A DNA stretch of 64,000 nucleotides from JBCBWG01 sp964579305. Lineage in GTDB: Bacteria; Pseudomonadota; Alphaproteobacteria; Rhizobiales; Hyphomicrobiaceae. Positions 9,313-17,281 of the stretch are shown here, in pieces. The stretch is from the NCBI GenBank assembly GCA_964579305.1, contig CAZOGY010000003.1, positions 15,321 to 79,320 of the forward strand, given 5' to 3'. Position 1 is the stretch's first letter; each line of letters opens with the position of its first letter. The translations under genes and the position numbers were made by a program. The notes below the pieces were generated by a model, which searched no databases, was not told the DNA's origin, and worked only from the letters and a program-made list of their open reading frames with translations.

Positions 9313-9722
9313 AGCATCATCGAACCACACCTGACCGCAATTGCGATCAAGTGGCCGGATAAAGATGCTCTATCACGTTGGAAATAGAGCAATTTCATTC
9401 GAACTGCGAATCGCAAAGCCGTTCCAAAAGATCGGACGTTGCTTTCACCAAACCGGCCAGAGACCGCCGCCAGGCGCGCGCATCAACGAACGCGACGCTC
9501 ACTTGCTAGACCGGTTCCCACGTTTGTGTAGGATCGCGGCGCGGATGGCGAGCCCGGGGCTTGAACGCTGTGCATCAGCTTCGGGTGGCGCTGCCGCGTG
9601 GCGAGGTATCACGTCGCGTCATCCGATTTCTTGAGCTATCGCACTGCGATATGCCATGCGACCGGGGATACGAACGGCCGGGTTGTCCGGCCTTGGGTCT
9701 GCGAGACGAAGGGATTGTTTGC
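9313..9722. other. Intergenic region upstream of fabI
   Basis: About 410 bases. An open frame reaches from 9561 into fabI, but its first 54 residues are not FabI-like, so I treat it as leader. A perfect stem-loop lies at 9366-9391. The rest shows no gene I can support. Confidence 0.55.
9366..9391. promoter_or_regulatory. Perfect 8-bp stem-loop (TGCTCTAT / ATAGAGCA)
   Basis: TGCTCTAT (9366-9373) and ATAGAGCA (9384-9391) are perfect inverted repeats around a 10-base loop, 54 bases after the surface-antigen stop. No T-run follows, so it is not a classic intrinsic terminator. It may be a processing signal or a member of a dispersed intergenic repeat family; only a genome search can tell. Confidence 0.4.
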
Positions 9723-10571
9723 ATGAGCGCACAAGAGCCGGCGGGCGCTGCGGAAACCGGAACGCTGATGGCTGGCAAGCGCGGCCTGATCATGGGGGTT
9801 GCCAACAACCGCTCGATTGCGTGGGGCATCGCGAAGGCTGTCGCCTCACAAGGCGCGGATCTTGCGCTGACCTATCAGGGCGATGCCCTGAAAAAGCGCG
9901 TCGAACCGCTCGCCGCCGAATTGGGCGCATCGATTGTCTTGCCCTGTGACGTGACGGACGGCGCCTCAATGGACGCGCTGTTTGCGGCGCTGAAAGAGCA
10001 ATGGGGCAAGCTTGATTTTCTCGTCCACGCAATCGCGTTTTCCGACAAATCGGAACTCGACGGCCGCTACGTCGATACAAGCGAGGGGAATTTCACGCAG
10101 ACGATGTTGATCTCGTGCTACTCGTTCACGGCACTGGCCAAGCGCGCAGAACCTTTGATGACCGACGGCGGATCCCTCGTCACCTTGACCTACTACGGCG
10201 CCGAAAAAGTCATGCCACATTACAACGTGATGGGTGTCGCCAAGGCAGCGCTGGAAGCATCGGTCAAATACCTGGCTGCCGATCTCGGCAAGGACGGCAT
10301 CCGCGTGAACGCCATTTCGGCCGGGCCGATCAAGACGCTGGCGGCATCCGGCATTGCTGACTTCCGCTATATCCTCAAATGGAACGAATACAATTCCGCG
10401 CTCCGCCGGACAGTCACCATCGAGGATGTTGGCGCCTCAGGGCTCTACCTGTTGTCCGATCTCGCACGCGGCGTGACGGGTGAGGTGCATCACGTCGACT
10501 GCGGCTATCATGTCCAGGGCATGAAGAACGAAGATGCGCCGGACATTAATGTCGTGAAGTCGGAGGCATAA
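9723..10571 (+). CDS. fabI: Enoyl-[acyl-carrier-protein] reductase (NADH), FabI
   Basis: Short-chain dehydrogenase that reduces trans-2-enoyl-ACP in each round of type II fatty-acid elongation; it is the target of triclosan-type inhibitors. The FabI nucleotide-binding segment GLIMGVANNRSIAWGIA replaces the usual SDR glycine motif. The catalytic Tyr-x6-Lys is seen in TYYGAEKVMPHYNVMGVAK, and RVNAISAGPIKTLAASGI with the Ile/Trp lid region follows. The ATG at 9723 is preceded by GAAGGGA about 10 bases upstream and gives 282 residues, the normal size. The longer open frame starting at 9561 adds unrelated sequence. A 26-base gap leads to the next gene, which may be co-transcribed. Confidence 0.96.
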   Translation: MSAQEPAGAAETGTLMAGKRGLIMGVANNRSIAWGIAKAVASQGADLALTYQGDALKKRVEPLAAELGASIVLPCDVTDGASMDALFAALKEQWGKLDFLVHAIAFSDKSELDGRYVDTSEGNFTQTMLISCYSFTALAKRAEPLMTDGGSLVTLTYYGAEKVMPHYNVMGVAKAALEASVKYLAADLGKDGIRVNAISAGPIKTLAASGIADFRYILKWNEYNSALRRTVTIEDVGASGLYLLSDLARGVTGEVHHVDCGYHVQGMKNEDAPDINVVKSEA

Positions 10572-10597
10572 GTTTTCAAGAACCCGGAGTTCCTGCG

Positions 10598-11608
10598 ATG
10601 GCGCAAGCACGGCGTATCACACTCACGCAACGGCCGGCTCCTGGCTTTTTGACAAGCGACTGCTTTGCCCTTGAGACGATCGATCGGCCCGAACCTGGCC
10701 CCGGCCAATTCCGCGTGGCCATCAGCCATGTGTCTTGCGACCCGGCCATGCGCGGCTGGGTCAACGCCGGTCGTTCCTACATAGAGCCGGTTGCCATCGG
10801 CGCGGTCATGCGGGCCTTCGCAAGCGGCATCGTCGATGCATCTCAGCATCCCGACTTTGCTGTTGGCGACGCGGTCATGGGCCTGCTCGGCGTCCAGGAC
10901 ACGGCAGTAAGCGACGGCACCGGCGTCTACAAAGTCGATTTTGACAAAGCGCCGCCGGCTCGCTGGCTCGGCGGTCTTGGCATGCCTGGTTGGACGGCTT
11001 ACTTCGGGCTGCTCGATGTCGGCAAACCGTCTGCCGATGAGACCGTCTGCGTGTCAGCCGCCTCTGGCGCGGTCGGCAGCATCGTTGGTCAGATCGCGAA
11101 GCTGAAAGGATGCCGGGCTGTTGGCATTGCCGGCGGACCTGAGAAATGCCGCGCACTGATTGACGAATTGGGCTTCGATGCCGCGGTCGACTACAAAGCC
11201 GATACGTTCGCCGCTGACTTGGCCGCGGCATGCCCCGACGGCATCGACGTGCATTTTGAAAATGTCGGCGGCACGGTGCTCGATACCGCGCTCCCCCTCA
11301 TGAACACGTTCGGTCGCATTCCGCTCTGCGGTCTCATCTCGGCCTATACCGCCACAAGCCAGCCACCTGGCCCAACCAACATGCGGGCCATCTTGACCCA
11401 GCGCCTGCGCGTGCAAGGCTTGATCGTCTTCGACTGGGCCGATCGCATTCCCGAGGCCATCCAGGCACTCGGCGACTGGCATGCAAACGGTCAACTCGTG
11501 ATGCGCGAAGATGTGCGCACAGCCCCACTCTCTGACTTCCCTGAGATCGTTAACGATCTGTTCACTGGCGCCAATCAGGGCAAACTCGTAATTGAGCTTT
11601 CGTCATAG
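10598..11608 (+). CDS. NADP-dependent MDR oxidoreductase (zinc-independent, alkenal reductase/CurA-like)
   Basis: Member of the leukotriene B4 12-hydroxydehydrogenase / alkenal reductase branch of the medium-chain dehydrogenase superfamily, which reduces activated C=C bonds with NADPH. Seen are the N-terminal substrate domain with CDPAMRGWV, the Rossmann segment VCVSAASGAVGSIVGQIAKL, KCRALIDELGFDAAVDYK, and the signature HFENVGGTVLD followed by GRIPLCGLIS. The cysteine zinc ligands of alcohol dehydrogenases are absent. CGGAGT lies 8-9 bases before the ATG. It sits directly behind fabI and before a phosphatase. The physiological substrate is unknown. Confidence 0.92.
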   Translation: MAQARRITLTQRPAPGFLTSDCFALETIDRPEPGPGQFRVAISHVSCDPAMRGWVNAGRSYIEPVAIGAVMRAFASGIVDASQHPDFAVGDAVMGLLGVQDTAVSDGTGVYKVDFDKAPPARWLGGLGMPGWTAYFGLLDVGKPSADETVCVSAASGAVGSIVGQIAKLKGCRAVGIAGGPEKCRALIDELGFDAAVDYKADTFAADLAAACPDGIDVHFENVGGTVLDTALPLMNTFGRIPLCGLISAYTATSQPPGPTNMRAILTQRLRVQGLIVFDWADRIPEAIQALGDWHANGQLVMREDVRTAPLSDFPEIVNDLFTGANQGKLVIELSS

Positions 11609-11650
11609 AATTATGCGACCGTCTCGCCAGCTTCGATTCGGAGAAAGCAG

Positions 11651-12247
11651 ATGGCACGGCTTCCAGATGGCGTGACGCTCTATTTCGTCAGGCACGGCGA
11701 GACCGATTGGAATAAGCTCGGTCGCCTTCAAGGCCAGATGGATATTCCGCTCAATGACACTGGGCGGGGCCAGGCAGCCCGCAATGGCCGCGCATTGCGG
11801 GCAGAGCTTCCCAATCTGGAAGAACTCCCTTTTGTGGCAAGCCCACTTTTGCGCACAGCCGAAACGATGGAAATCGCCAGGGAAGCCGCCGGCATGCCGC
11901 GCGATGGCTACGCGACCGATGACCGCCTGCGGGAAGTGCATTACGGGCACTGGGAAGGCTCATATCTGTCCGAGGTCGCCGAAACGGACCCGGAAGGCTA
12001 TGCAATGCGCAAGGCTGACAAGTTCAATTGGCAACCGCACGGCGGCGAAAGCTACGCCATGTTGGCCAGACGCGTTGCCGAATGGCTCGAGACAATTGAG
12101 CGCGACAGCGTCGTGGTATCACACGGTGGTGTCAGCCGCGTCGTGCGTGGCCATCTGCTGGGCCTCGACCAACGCGAGATCCCGATGCTCAAGGTCCCGC
12201 AGGACCAAGTCATGGCAGTCAGCAATGGCCATCTGCGCTGGTTCTGA
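11651..12247 (+). CDS. Histidine phosphatase family protein (phosphoglycerate-mutase-like)
   Basis: A 198-residue protein of the branch-1 histidine phosphatases. The phosphohistidine RHG motif appears as FVRHGETDWN, followed by GRLQGQMDIPLNDTGRGQA, ASPLLRTAETM (second Arg), the acid/base Glu region DDRLREVHYGHWEG, and the second catalytic His in VVVSHGGVSRVVRG. Such enzymes dephosphorylate sugar phosphates or other small phosphoesters, or act as mutases; the substrate cannot be read from the sequence. GGAGAA lies 6 bases before the ATG. It is last in the fabI-oxidoreductase-phosphatase run. Confidence 0.93.
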   Translation: MARLPDGVTLYFVRHGETDWNKLGRLQGQMDIPLNDTGRGQAARNGRALRAELPNLEELPFVASPLLRTAETMEIAREAAGMPRDGYATDDRLREVHYGHWEGSYLSEVAETDPEGYAMRKADKFNWQPHGGESYAMLARRVAEWLETIERDSVVVSHGGVSRVVRGHLLGLDQREIPMLKVPQDQVMAVSNGHLRWF

Positions 12248-12303
12248 AGCGTCACACCGCATCAGCCGCGAAAACAGGCACGACGGACTACGGACACCCC
12301 CCA

Positions 12304-12714
12304 TCAACGGCGTGCGGACCGCCGACTGCGACGTCTGACGCGCCGCCGCACCGCTGACCGTTTGCGCGCTGACGACCGTTTTGCAGATGTGCGCCGCGTG
12401 ACCCTCTCAATCCAAGCCCGCAGAGCAGCAGGTGTCTCGCCCTGCGGCGGCGCTTGCCGTGGGATTGGCGCGACCCGCACGTTTGCAATCTCAGCTTTGA
12501 GGGGGGTATCCCGGCTCTGGACGGCCGCTACGGGCGCCTTGGAAGACCGCGACTTGACATCTGAAGCCTTTGCCTCAGGCACGACCAGATCAGCTCTGAC
12601 GCCCGTCCCGGATTTCGCGGTCCCCTTTTGGGCTGGGTTCGATTCTGCACAAGCCGCAAAACCCATCAGACAAAATCCAATGATGGCCGCCGCCAGTTTT
12701 GCCATCCGTCCCAT
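12304..12714 (-). CDS. Small exported protein with Arg-rich tail, unknown function
   Basis: A 136-residue product. An N-terminal hydrophobic segment (LAAAIIGFCLMGFAACAES) looks like a Sec or weak lipoprotein signal. A Pro/Ala/Lys-rich linker follows, and residues 106-136 are almost entirely Arg, Ser, Ala and Lys (RRRVRRRSRRSARR at the very end). I do not recognise a family. The strongly basic end suggests binding to an acidic polymer such as peptidoglycan teichoate-like material, LPS or nucleic acid, but this is inference. The start could instead be the ATG at 12705. It converges with the phosphatase gene. Low-complexity composition keeps confidence moderate. Confidence 0.5.
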   Translation of the reverse strand: MGRMAKLAAAIIGFCLMGFAACAESNPAQKGTAKSGTGVRADLVVPEAKASDVKSRSSKAPVAAVQSRDTPLKAEIANVRVAPIPRQAPPQGETPAALRAWIERVTRRTSAKRSSARKRSAVRRRVRRRSRRSARR

Positions 12715-13392
12715 CGCGCACCGCCTAACTATCTCGGTTGCTTGGCAAATTCCCTCACCGCCTTATTCAAGTTTCGCAACCGCCAATCAAGTTTCGCCGC
12801 CTGTCATGCTGAAGAATGTCCGTTTTTTGCTGGGCCAGCGGCCGCGAAAGGCAACGCTTGGGACGCCCGAAAACATGAAACCGGACACAGAAACGGGGAC
12901 TGGATAGCGGCATCCAGCCCCCGCGACGCAGACGGGTTTTGCTCCTGCTTGCAGGCTGCTCAGACCCGAGAAGCAGGCATCCAGGCGACGGCAACGGGCC
13001 GCGGCCATTGCAAACGCGCCGAGCCACGTCACAGGGTGGCATCGGTTACAGCGACGAATCGCTTGCGCCGTTGTAGCGCAATGACGTGTCACACTGTCAA
13101 CGCTTCCACAGCCAATCACCGACTGTAGATACGCAAGTGCCCCTTTTCGTTGATTTTGTTGAAAACCACGCGGAACACCACCGTACACATACGCTGAACG
13201 GGGGTGATTTGTCACTGCGGCTGGGAATCACTGTTGTTATGGGGCATCTTCCGTGGCTTTCTGACATCCAATGTCACACCGCCGCGCGATGTGCCAACTT
13301 ACGCATGAAGCGCCGGGACACTGGGATTACGCACCATTGTCGCCCGAGACAGCACGCGTGGAAAACCGGCAAACGATCACGATTGAGGCAGC
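12715..13392. other. Long non-coding stretch before aroC with a strong hairpin
   Basis: About 680 bases. The open frames here have poor composition and no family features. A strong stem-loop lies at 12895-12921: GGGG, a bulged A and CTGGAT pair with ATCCAG and CCCC around AGCGGC. Two near-repeats of TCAAGTTTCGC occur near 12769 and 12788. It could hold the promoters of aroC and the small basic protein, or an unannotated small RNA. I see no match to rnpB, SRP RNA, tmRNA or 6S landmarks. Confidence 0.5.
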
Positions 13393-14481
13393 ATGTCGCA
13401 CAATGCATTCGGCCACCTGTTCCGCGTGACGACCTGGGGCGAGAGCCACGGCCCCGCAATTGGCTGCGTCGTTGACGGTTGTCCGCCGGGCATTCCGTTG
13501 ACGGAAAGCGACATCCAGTCGTTCCTCGATCAGCGCCGTCCAGGCCAATCGCGTTTCACCACGCAGCGCCGGGAACCCGACCAAGTGAAAATTCTATCGG
13601 GCGTGTTCGCTGACGACACGGGCACCCAGGTGACGACCGGCACGCCGATTGCGCTTGTGATTGAGAATGTGGATCAGCGCTCCAAAGACTACGGCGACAT
13701 CAAAGATAAGTACCGGCCCGGCCATGCCGATTACACGTACTTGGCAAAGTACGGCATTCGCGACTACCGCGGCGGCGGACGCTCATCAGCCCGCGAGACA
13801 GCCATGCGCGTGGCCGCTGGCGCCATCGCACGAAAAGTGTTGGACGGCGTCAGCGTGCGTGGCGCACTTGTCCAGATCGGCGCGCGTAAAATCGACCGCT
13901 CGCGCTGGAACTGGAACACGGTCTCGCAGAACCCCTTTTTCTGTCCCGACCCGATCGCAGCCGAGGAATGGGCCACTTACGTCGACGAGATCCGTAAAGC
14001 CGGCTCGTCCGTCGGCGCTGTGATCGAGGTCGTCGCCGACGGCATACCCGCAGGCTGGGGCGCCCCAATCTATGGCAAACTCGACCAGGATATCGCTTCG
14101 GCTTTGATGATCATCAACGCCGTCAAGGGCGTGGAAATCGGCAACGGCTTTGAAGCGGCAACGCTCACGGGCGAGACCAATGCCGATGAAATGCGCATCG
14201 GGAACGATGGCGAGCCGGTGTTTTTGTCAAATCAGGCAGGTGGCGTGCTTGGCGGCATCTCAACGGGGCAGCAAGTTGTTGCCCGTTTCGCGGTCAAGCC
14301 GACCTCGTCGATCCTCACGCCGCGCAGAACCGTCGACCGTGACGGCAACGACACCGAGATCCTGACAAAAGGACGCCATGACCCTTGCGTCGGCATCCGC
14401 GCCGTCCCCGTTGGCGAGGCAATGCTCGCCTGCGTTTTGGCCGACCACAAACTCCGCCACCGCGCCCAATGCGGCGACTGA
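13393..14481 (+). CDS. aroC: Chorismate synthase
   Basis: Cytoplasmic FMN-dependent enzyme that converts 5-enolpyruvylshikimate 3-phosphate to chorismate, the last step of the shikimate pathway. The family signatures are present: FRVTTWGESHGPAIGCVVDG at the N-terminus, RRPGQSRFTTQRREPD, the RPGHADYTYLAKYGIRDYRG segment, GGGRSSARETA, and a C-terminal ARFAVKPTSSI and GRHDPCVG. The 362-residue length is normal. The ATG follows GAGGC by a few bases. The next gene starts 23 bases after the stop with its own good ribosome-binding site, so the two are probably one operon. Confidence 0.97.
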   Translation: MSHNAFGHLFRVTTWGESHGPAIGCVVDGCPPGIPLTESDIQSFLDQRRPGQSRFTTQRREPDQVKILSGVFADDTGTQVTTGTPIALVIENVDQRSKDYGDIKDKYRPGHADYTYLAKYGIRDYRGGGRSSARETAMRVAAGAIARKVLDGVSVRGALVQIGARKIDRSRWNWNTVSQNPFFCPDPIAAEEWATYVDEIRKAGSSVGAVIEVVADGIPAGWGAPIYGKLDQDIASALMIINAVKGVEIGNGFEAATLTGETNADEMRIGNDGEPVFLSNQAGGVLGGISTGQQVVARFAVKPTSSILTPRRTVDRDGNDTEILTKGRHDPCVGIRAVPVGEAMLACVLADHKLRHRAQCGD

Positions 14482-14504
14482 ACGCCCGCTGAAGGAGTTG
14501 CCCG

Positions 14505-15254
14505 ATGACCGACGCACTGCATGCACCAGGACCGTTGGATCATGTCGAGGCGTTGCTCTTCGATGTGTTCGGCACCGTCGTCGACTGGCGCACAAGCGTG
14601 GCCGATGAAATGGCGCAGTTCGCAGCCCCGCGCGGTTGGCAGGCCGATTGGGCCCAGTTCGCGCAAGACTGGCGCGCCCTTTATCAGCCGGCGATGGAAG
14701 AGACACGGGCCGGTCGCCGTTCATTCACCATCCTCGACACGCTCCACCGCGAAAACCTTGAAGCGTTGCTGGAGCGTTATCAGTTCGCCGGTGTCAGCGA
14801 GACGGAAAAGAACCAGTTGACGCGCATTTGGCATCGCCTGATCCCCTGGCCGGACGTCCACGAAGGTTTGCACCGGCTCCGCAGCCGCTACATCATCGCG
14901 CCCCTGTCCAACGGCAACATTGGTTTGATGACACGCTTGGCCAAACACGCGGAATTGCCATGGGACGCGATCCTCGGCGCGGAAATTGCCCAAGCCTACA
15001 AACCTTTGCCGGAGGCCTACGTGCGCAACGCCGCCGCGCTCAATCTGGCGCCCGAGCAGTGCATGCTCGTGGCCGCGCATAATGACGACCTGACCGCAGC
15101 TCGCGCCGTTGGCTATCGCACGGCTTTTGTGGTCCGACCCACCGAATATGGCCCAACCCAAACGAAAGACCTCAAGGCCAACTCGGATTGGGACGTGATC
15201 ACATCATCGTTCAACGGTGTCGCCGACGCTCTCGGCTGTCCGCTTTTCGCGTAG
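14505..15254 (+). CDS. Haloacid dehalogenase type II family hydrolase (HAD superfamily)
   Basis: A 249-residue HAD hydrolase. Motif I is seen as LLFDVFGTVVDWR with the nucleophilic Asp, motif II as PLSNGNIGLM, motif III as AYKPLPEAYVRNA, and motif IV as MLVAAHNDDLTAARAVGY. The FGTVVDWR signature and the AHNDDL ending are typical of the L-2-haloacid dehalogenase type II group, although many members act on other substrates. GGAG lies 8 bases upstream of the ATG. It follows aroC closely and converges with a methyltransferase gene. Confidence 0.9.
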   Translation: MTDALHAPGPLDHVEALLFDVFGTVVDWRTSVADEMAQFAAPRGWQADWAQFAQDWRALYQPAMEETRAGRRSFTILDTLHRENLEALLERYQFAGVSETEKNQLTRIWHRLIPWPDVHEGLHRLRSRYIIAPLSNGNIGLMTRLAKHAELPWDAILGAEIAQAYKPLPEAYVRNAAALNLAPEQCMLVAAHNDDLTAARAVGYRTAFVVRPTEYGPTQTKDLKANSDWDVITSSFNGVADALGCPLFA

Positions 15255-15292
15255 ACGACGCACGGCCGCGAACCGGTTGCAAGCAGCCAGCG

Positions 15293-16357
15293 CTATCCGG
15301 CTTTGCGCCGCACCATGATTTTTGACAAAAACGCATGTTCGGTCTCAACGCGCTCAAGGCCAGCAGCGCTAAACTGCGCCTCAAGATCGTCAATCGCGTA
15401 ATGGCGGTAGTAGGGTTCGTGGAAGCGGACGGGGAACGCCTCAAGCAGCCCGTCCCAGTCGGGCCGGTCGCCCATCTGCAGGCTGTCCATGAAAACCAGC
15501 GTGCCGCCGGGCTTGAGCACACGGGCGAACTCAGCCGTCACCGTCTTGCGCACCTCAGGCGGCAACTCGTGGTAGAGAAAAATCGACGTCACGAGATCCT
15601 GACTGGCATCGGCAAAGGGAAGTTTCTCAGCGTTCGCCACAACAAAGGATGCCGGACGCAAGCTGCCCATGTGTGCACGCGCCTCGTCGAGGTAGGCTTG
15701 AGACAGGTCGACGCCGGTCAACTTGATGGCTGGGAGAGCGCGCCGAACCTCGCGCAAAAACCGGCCGGTCCCGCATGCCACGTCCACCAACGAAAGCTGG
15801 CGCTGGTCTTGACCACGGACAGCCCGGCATACAGCAGCCAGAGCCGTCCGCCGCATGAGAACCGCACTGCCGTAAAACAGCGTCTCAGCTTGGACATCAT
15901 AAAGCCGGGCCGACTCATCGGTCAGATAACCGCCGGTCTGGAAATGGAAATCCTGCGCGTAATAGTCAGGCAGATCGGCTGCGTTCGGCGCAGCTTGTGC
16001 GCTTGTGGTCATGGCGCTTCCGCGACGCTCGATCGCGCCGGGCAAGTCGCGCATCATTTCGCGCAAACGCATGAGATGGGCGCGCGTGTAACCAGGCCGC
16101 AGTTCGATGGGTGGATAGAGCCCGTCGCGGACCGCGCCCGCGTCACGGGCAATGAGATTGCGGACATCGCGCAACAGCGCGCCACGGTCAGGAACCGGTC
16201 GCGTTGGTTTGAAATCACTGCGCGCACCCTGAGGTCCGGCCGCCCGCTCCATCAGGTAATTCACGCCCAGAAACCAGCCAATCCGTAGGGCACCAGCCCC
16301 GACGTCGGCCGCCATGCCGATCCGATCCGCCACGCGCACCTCCCGCACTGCGTTCAC
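15293..16357 (-). CDS. Class I SAM-dependent methyltransferase
   Basis: A 354-residue protein. The C-terminal half is a Methyltransf_11/25-type fold, with motif I LVDVACGTGRFLREV (near residue 185), acidic motif II (LTGVDLSQAYLDEA), motif III NAEKLPFADASQDLV and post-I LYHELPPEVR, then KPGGTLVFMD. The first 115 residues are an unassigned domain, and conserved YYAQDFHFQTGGYLTDESA leads into the catalytic part. Similar long proteins occur in alphaproteobacteria and cyanobacteria; the substrate is unknown. The start is GTG at 16357 without a clear ribosome-binding site, so a later start is possible. It is divergent from the sirtuin gene. Confidence 0.85.
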   Translation of the reverse strand: MNAVREVRVADRIGMAADVGAGALRIGWFLGVNYLMERAAGPQGARSDFKPTRPVPDRGALLRDVRNLIARDAGAVRDGLYPPIELRPGYTRAHLMRLREMMRDLPGAIERRGSAMTTSAQAAPNAADLPDYYAQDFHFQTGGYLTDESARLYDVQAETLFYGSAVLMRRTALAAVCRAVRGQDQRQLSLVDVACGTGRFLREVRRALPAIKLTGVDLSQAYLDEARAHMGSLRPASFVVANAEKLPFADASQDLVTSIFLYHELPPEVRKTVTAEFARVLKPGGTLVFMDSLQMGDRPDWDGLLEAFPVRFHEPYYRHYAIDDLEAQFSAAGLERVETEHAFLSKIMVRRKAG

Positions 16358-16534
16358 GTTCGCCGCCCCAGTAAATCGGCGCGGTTATGTGAGATGAAGG
16401 TGCGCGCTGTGCCCGCCAAAAACCAGGGGACAGACCGTCGCCACGCCGCCGAAATGCCCGGTTGCTCAGCTATGTCGCCGCGGCTTTTTGGCGGAAGCCT
16501 CGTGGCCCGCCGCGCCGCATCAGGAGATCATCCC

Positions 16535-17254
16535 ATGCCAGCCCCGCGCCCCAGCCGCTTTGAAAGCATCGTCATACTCACAGGCGCCGGCCTGTCGGCG
16601 GAAAGCGGTGTGCAGACTTTCCGCGATCCCGACGGCATCTGGGCCAAATACAACATCGAGGATGTCGCGACGCCGGAAGCCTTCGCCCGCAACCCCCGGC
16701 GCGTTCTGGACTTCTACAACGAACGCCGCCGACTGATGGACGACGTGCAGCCCAATGCCGCCCACATGGCGCTCGCCAAGCTTGAGCGTGAATTCGACGG
16801 CAACGTGCTGGTGATCACTCAGAATATTGATAACCTTCATGAGGCGGCCGGATCAAAAAACCTGATCCACATGCACGGCGAACTTGCGCTTGCCCTTTGT
16901 GCCCACTGCGATACGCGCGGCCCGTGCCGTGCGGACATCACACCGGAACAGGCCTGCGTCGTTTGCGGCAAAACCGGCGGCATGCGGCCCGATGTCGTGT
17001 GGTTTGGCGAAATGCCCTACCGCCTGGACGATATCTACAACGGCCTCGTCAATGCCGACCTGTTCATCTCCATCGGCACCAGCGGCAACGTCTATCCCGC
17101 CGCCGGGTTCGTGGCCGCAGCCCGCGAAGCCGGCATCTACACGGTAGAGCTGAACCTCGAGCCATCGGAGGGTGCGGCAATCTTCCACGAATGCCACCAC
17201 GGCCCTGCAACGCAGGTCGTGCCTGCCTATGTCGAAAAGCTATTGGCACAATGA
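16535..17254 (+). CDS. cobB: NAD-dependent protein deacylase, class III sirtuin (CobB type)
   Basis: Removes acyl groups from protein lysines with NAD, giving nicotinamide and O-acyl-ADP-ribose. Seen are GAGLSAESGVQTFRD, the class III pair Tyr-x-x-Arg in FYNERRR (linked in CobB/Sirt5 to succinyl and malonyl recognition), TQNIDNLHEAAG, the catalytic His in IHMHGEL, four zinc Cys (LCAHC and CVVCG with an intervening Cys), and GTSGNVYPAAGF. I chose the ATG at 16535 because AGGAGA lies 9 bases before it, giving 239 residues like E. coli CobB short form. The upstream open frame adds 47 unrelated residues. It converges with the rRNA methyltransferase gene. Confidence 0.95.
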   Translation: MPAPRPSRFESIVILTGAGLSAESGVQTFRDPDGIWAKYNIEDVATPEAFARNPRRVLDFYNERRRLMDDVQPNAAHMALAKLEREFDGNVLVITQNIDNLHEAAGSKNLIHMHGELALALCAHCDTRGPCRADITPEQACVVCGKTGGMRPDVVWFGEMPYRLDDIYNGLVNADLFISIGTSGNVYPAAGFVAAAREAGIYTVELNLEPSEGAAIFHECHHGPATQVVPAYVEKLLAQ

Positions 17255-17281
17255 GCCGAAAGGCGCGGCCCGCCCCATCGG

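Noticed and set aside
12787..13215. 142-codon minus-strand frame and neighbours before aroC
   Set aside because: Cys/Arg-rich, no start signal, no plausible domain; better read as non-coding.
15335..16288. 317-codon plus-strand open frame
   Set aside because: Antisense to the SAM methyltransferase with its intact motif I.
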